This document shows, in pieces, positions 7,427 through 9,945 of a stretch of 9,945 bases of DNA. The position numbers were made by a program, and so were the translations under genes. The notes under the pieces were generated by a model that was not told the origin of the DNA, searched no databases, and saw only the letters and a list, made by a program, of their open reading frames with translations. The stretch lies in NCBI GenBank assembly GCA_023443985.1, contig JAEZSJ010000387.1, forward strand, positions 1-9,945. Direction: 5' to 3'. Every line of letters starts with the position of its first letter. The first letter of the stretch is position 1. This DNA is from Verrucomicrobiota bacterium (lineage in GTDB: Bacteria > Verrucomicrobiota > Verrucomicrobiia > Opitutales > Opitutaceae).

Positions 7427-7622
7427 GGCGGGATCACGAGTGCAGCCGACTTGGGTTGTGGAAAACGAATACCGGAGGCCGATCCGGTGTCTACGTCTGA
7501 AAGTGGCGGTGCCGTTTCGAGTAGTGCTTCGGTGGCGCCAAACGGCGCTCGCCTCGCGCCGGTCGCGCAGCTCTACTCGGAGCCCGATGCGCTTGCCGAC
7601 CCCGACCGCCTTGCTCCTCGTC
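7427..7622. promoter_or_regulatory. Divergent intergenic region, probable promoters for both flanking genes
   Basis: This 196-bp region separates two divergent genes for exported proteins, so it should carry at least one promoter in each direction. The part at 7455-7510 is AT-richer than its surroundings. An exact inverted repeat, ACCGGA (7471-7476) with TCCGGT (7483-7488) around GGCCGA, lies in this part and could be a regulator site. I could not pick convincing -35/-10 pairs on either strand. In-frame upstream starts (for example ATG at 7587 for the plus-strand gene) could shorten the region. Confidence 0.45.
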
Positions 7623-9023
7623 ATGACCGGCGCCTCGCGGAAGTCCTTGGCCCGCCCCTCGAGCCGCGGTCTCCGGTGCGCCCTCGCGGTACTGGGATGC
7701 TGGTGCGCCGCGGCGGGATTGTCGGCGGAGGAGTTTCCGAAGACGGCGGAGAACGGCTCGCTGCGGCTCACCGTCTCCTCGGTCCGCATGACGGGGAGCT
7801 ACGGCGGCAGATCCGCGCCGCCGGGCCGGCAGTGGTTCGTCGTGGGCTGCCGTTGGTTGAACCGCATCGATGCGCGCCGCGCGGCCGAGCGCGAGGCGGT
7901 GACGATGGTCGAGGTCGGAGACCTCGCGCAACACCTGTACCTGGTCACCGACGGTGCGCTTGGGACGTTGCAACGGCTCAGTGGGGAGCGCGGGCGGAAA
8001 TCGCTTGGTGAAGTCGTGCTTGGCAAACCCGGTGACTCGTTGATCGGCGATCTCGTTTTTGAGATCCCGGCGGAGCGGGGTGCCGGCGCCGAGCTGCGTT
8101 TCTACGACGACATCGCGGGACACTTCACGATGGTGCTCGGCGAACCGCTTCCGACGCCGCAGCCGGTGGGGGCGCTGGCGCGAAACCAAGTTGGCGAGTT
8201 TGGTGTGTTCGGCATCGAAGACCCGGCGGCGGTGCCGGAAGGCGTCGTCGTGCCGCAGGGTTGCCGGCTCGTCGCGGTCGACTTCCGCGGGCGCAGCGTC
8301 TGGACCACGACCGGCGACGCGCCCGTCTACGATTTCTCGAAGCCGGCCGGCGCGCAGGTCGAGCGCGTGAACCTGCTCGACTGGCCGGGGACGGCGCAGT
8401 CATGCGTGCTGCTGGTCGAGGGGGAATACGCGTATCTGCCGATCGGTGGCACGTTGCCGGATGACGCGCGTTTTCTCCCGGAGGTGTTCACCGGCGGCAC
8501 GTTGCTCTTCGCCGTGCCGCGTGAGGCGCGCGCGTTGGAGTTGCGCGGCACGCCGGGTCGCGCTGGCACGGAGGATGGCGTGCTCGACCTTGCGCCTGTG
8601 CGCCTGCGGGTCGGCGGCGGTGAGCCACGCCCGATGGCGTGGACGATGCCGCTGAGAATCACCGACGAGATGTTCCACGTCGCGGTGGCGGCGCGGCGGG
8701 AGCGGAGCTTCGCGGGCGAGGACATCGGCGAGGGCCGTGAGTTTCTCGTGCTCGATGTCGGTGTGGAGAACACTGGCGCGGGCGACGAGTATTTCCAACC
8801 GGCGGAGCAGTTGCAGGTGGTCGACGGCGAAGCGGATCCGATCGCGTGCGACGAAGCGACTTGGCGCGGCACGCGGGCACCGGCGCACGCGGTGCATGTG
8901 CCCGCGGGTGAGCGCCGGCGCTTCGAACTCGCGTTCCGGGTCGCGGCGGGCGCCACCCCCAAGCTCGCGTTCCGCGGCGGCAGCTTCGAGGAGCAGTACG
9001 AGTTGCCCGTCAAGAGCCCCTGA
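7623..9023 (+). CDS. Exported protein of three beta-sandwich repeats, function unknown
   Basis: This is a 466-residue exported protein. The ATG at 7623 gives a basic N-region and a hydrophobic core CALAVLGCWCAAAGLSA, with probable cleavage before EEF (about residue 35). An in-frame ATG at 7587 would lengthen the N-region by 12 residues; the frame opens back to 7311, but that part overlaps the divergent gene and is Arg-rich. The mature part looks like three diverged copies of one beta-rich unit, at about 46-172, 190-310 and 350-466. Each has an early strand with bulky residues (GRQWFVVGCRWLN; GCRLVAVDFRGRS; GREFLVLDVGVENTG) and a closing strand (LVFEIPAERGAGAELRF; LLFAVPREARALELR; ELAFRVAAGATPKLAF). 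The first and third resemble the immunoglobulin-like DUF4352 type by pattern only. No catalytic motif is seen. No Shine-Dalgarno sequence precedes it. It is followed after 37 bp by another exported protein, a likely operon partner. Confidence 0.75.
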   Translation: MTGASRKSLARPSSRGLRCALAVLGCWCAAAGLSAEEFPKTAENGSLRLTVSSVRMTGSYGGRSAPPGRQWFVVGCRWLNRIDARRAAEREAVTMVEVGDLAQHLYLVTDGALGTLQRLSGERGRKSLGEVVLGKPGDSLIGDLVFEIPAERGAGAELRFYDDIAGHFTMVLGEPLPTPQPVGALARNQVGEFGVFGIEDPAAVPEGVVVPQGCRLVAVDFRGRSVWTTTGDAPVYDFSKPAGAQVERVNLLDWPGTAQSCVLLVEGEYAYLPIGGTLPDDARFLPEVFTGGTLLFAVPREARALELRGTPGRAGTEDGVLDLAPVRLRVGGGEPRPMAWTMPLRITDEMFHVAVAARRERSFAGEDIGEGREFLVLDVGVENTGAGDEYFQPAEQLQVVDGEADPIACDEATWRGTRAPAHAVHVPAGERRRFELAFRVAAGATPKLAFRGGSFEEQYELPVKSP

Positions 9024-9060
9024 ATGTGTCCCCCGAGATCTCGCGACCGCAATTTCCCCA

Positions 9061-9945
9061 ATGAACCTCATCCCTCCCTCTTTCCGTTGCACGGCGGTGT
9101 TGGCGCTGCTGTTCGCCGCGGTGCCGCTGACGACGGCGGCAAACCGCTACGACCAGCGCCCGACGAACCCGAAGTATGAAGCACGTGGCGACGAGGACGA
9201 AGAGCCCGCGGCGGAAGCCGACGAATCCGCGGCTGCGGCAGCGAGTGACGACAACGGCGCGGCCGAGAATCCGCCGGCCGTCGCGGAAGACGAGGTGACG
9301 CAGCGCGAGCCGGCGCCCGCGGCCGAGGAGGAGGCGACACCGGAGCCGTTGCCCGCGCTGCCCGCGCCGGAGCGGATCACGGTGACGCTCGGCGCCAGTT
9401 GGGACCCGGCCACCGGGCAGGTGGCCGAACCGAAGACCGAATTCGAGGTGAACGCGGCGGAGGTCTACGCGGTGGTGACCATCGCGGGCGACGAGGAGAT
9501 CGGGCTCAACGGACGGATCGTGGTCGATGCGGTCGAAGGCGAGTCGGCGGGCGACGAGGTGGCGAGCGCGGCCTGCGACGAGTGGATCGGCGGGCCGCGT
9601 ACAGTTGCCCTGCGTTTCCCGTTCCCGGAAGGGGGGCTGGCGCCGGGACGTTATCGACTTGAGGTGCAGGAGAGTCGTCCCACGCGCCGGGTGGTCACGG
9701 CCACGAGTTTCACCGTCAAGCTCGAGCCGCTGCCCGAGCCGGGCAGCCTGAGCGCCGGTCTGCACACGACCGAGGCGTCCCCGGAGACATTGGGCTGCGG
9801 CGCGCAATCCGCCATGGCCACGCGGTTGTTCGCGACGCTCGAGTCCGCCGTGCCGTGCAGTCTGCGGGTGTGCGTGCAGGTGGTGGCCGAGGAGGTGGCG
9901 GGGCTGCCGCGTGACCGTGCGGTGGCGACAACGATCGATGGCTCC
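9061..9945 (+). CDS. Exported acidic-linker protein, partial (runs off the window)
   Basis: The frame is open for 295 codons from ATG 9061 to the window edge with no stop, so the C-terminus is missing. Residues 1-27 form a signal peptide (core TAVLALLFAAVPL, cleavage near TTAA before NRYDQRP). Residues about 42-104 are an Ala/Glu/Asp/Pro-rich, probably disordered, acidic stretch. From about 105 (ERITVTLGASWDP) to 220 the sequence is beta-rich with LAPGRYRLEVQES, like an Ig-type or fibronectin-like sandwich. A second beta-rich unit starts near 235 (LFATLESAVPCSLRVCVQVV). It starts 37 bp after the preceding gene on the same strand and is likely cotranscribed; no Shine-Dalgarno sequence is seen, and the bases before the start are pyrimidine-rich. 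I do not recognise the family. Export and an envelope or extracellular location are the supported conclusions. Confidence 0.78.
   Translation, partial: MNLIPPSFRCTAVLALLFAAVPLTTAANRYDQRPTNPKYEARGDEDEEPAAEADESAAAAASDDNGAAENPPAVAEDEVTQREPAPAAEEEATPEPLPALPAPERITVTLGASWDPATGQVAEPKTEFEVNAAEVYAVVTIAGDEEIGLNGRIVVDAVEGESAGDEVASAACDEWIGGPRTVALRFPFPEGGLAPGRYRLEVQESRPTRRVVTATSFTVKLEPLPEPGSLSAGLHTTEASPETLGCGAQSAMATRLFATLESAVPCSLRVCVQVVAEEVAGLPRDRAVATTIDGS

Noticed and set aside
7311..7622. N-terminal extension of the triple-sandwich protein to 7311
   Set aside because: Arg/Ser-rich, overlaps the opposite gene, and would bury the signal peptide more than 100 residues inside the protein.
7427..7789. N-terminal extension of the transglutaminase-like protein to 7789
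   Set aside because: It would add 121 Arg-rich residues in front of a clear signal peptide and overlap the divergent gene's start; the ATG at 7426 is better.

Overview
This 9.9-kb window is a GC-rich chromosomal stretch from a bacterium with a peptidoglycan wall and, judging by the AsmA-type protein, an outer membrane. Protein styles and base composition resemble Verrucomicrobiota of the Opitutaceae type. That placement is an impression from reading, not a search result. None of the six gene starts has a recognisable Shine-Dalgarno sequence. I saw no tRNA, rRNA, CRISPR array, insertion sequence or integrase.

Layout: (1) Positions 1-870, minus strand, hold a complete glutamate racemase gene (murI). 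(2) Positions 871-1632 are a 762-bp stretch between divergent genes with no convincing gene. It carries two copies of a 23-bp palindrome (1031-1053 and 1304-1326, the second perfect) and a GC-rich segment with several stem-loops. (3) Positions 1633-5020, plus strand, hold two genes: a seven-helix TMEM198/TM7S3-like membrane protein, then, after 79 bp containing two hairpins, an 893-residue AsmA-family membrane-anchored protein. (4) Positions 5021-5053 form a compound stem-loop that fills the gap between convergent stop codons and looks like a two-way terminator. (5) Positions 5054-7426, minus strand, encode a 790-residue exported protein with a transglutaminase-like fold in which the expected catalytic cysteine position is aspartate. 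(6) After a 196-bp divergent intergenic region, positions 7623-9023, plus strand, encode a 466-residue exported protein that appears to be three diverged copies of one beta-sandwich unit. (7) From 9061 a further exported protein, with an acidic Ala/Glu/Pro-rich linker followed by beta-rich sequence, runs off the right edge still open.

How the genes fit together: murI supplies D-glutamate for the cell wall, and the AsmA-like protein probably serves envelope homeostasis or lipid transport. The right half (5054-9945) is the least described part: three exported, mostly beta-rich proteins arranged around one divergent promoter region. They could form an envelope or extracellular assembly built around a non-catalytic transglutaminase-like protein. 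That functional link is inferred only from gene arrangement and shared export signals.
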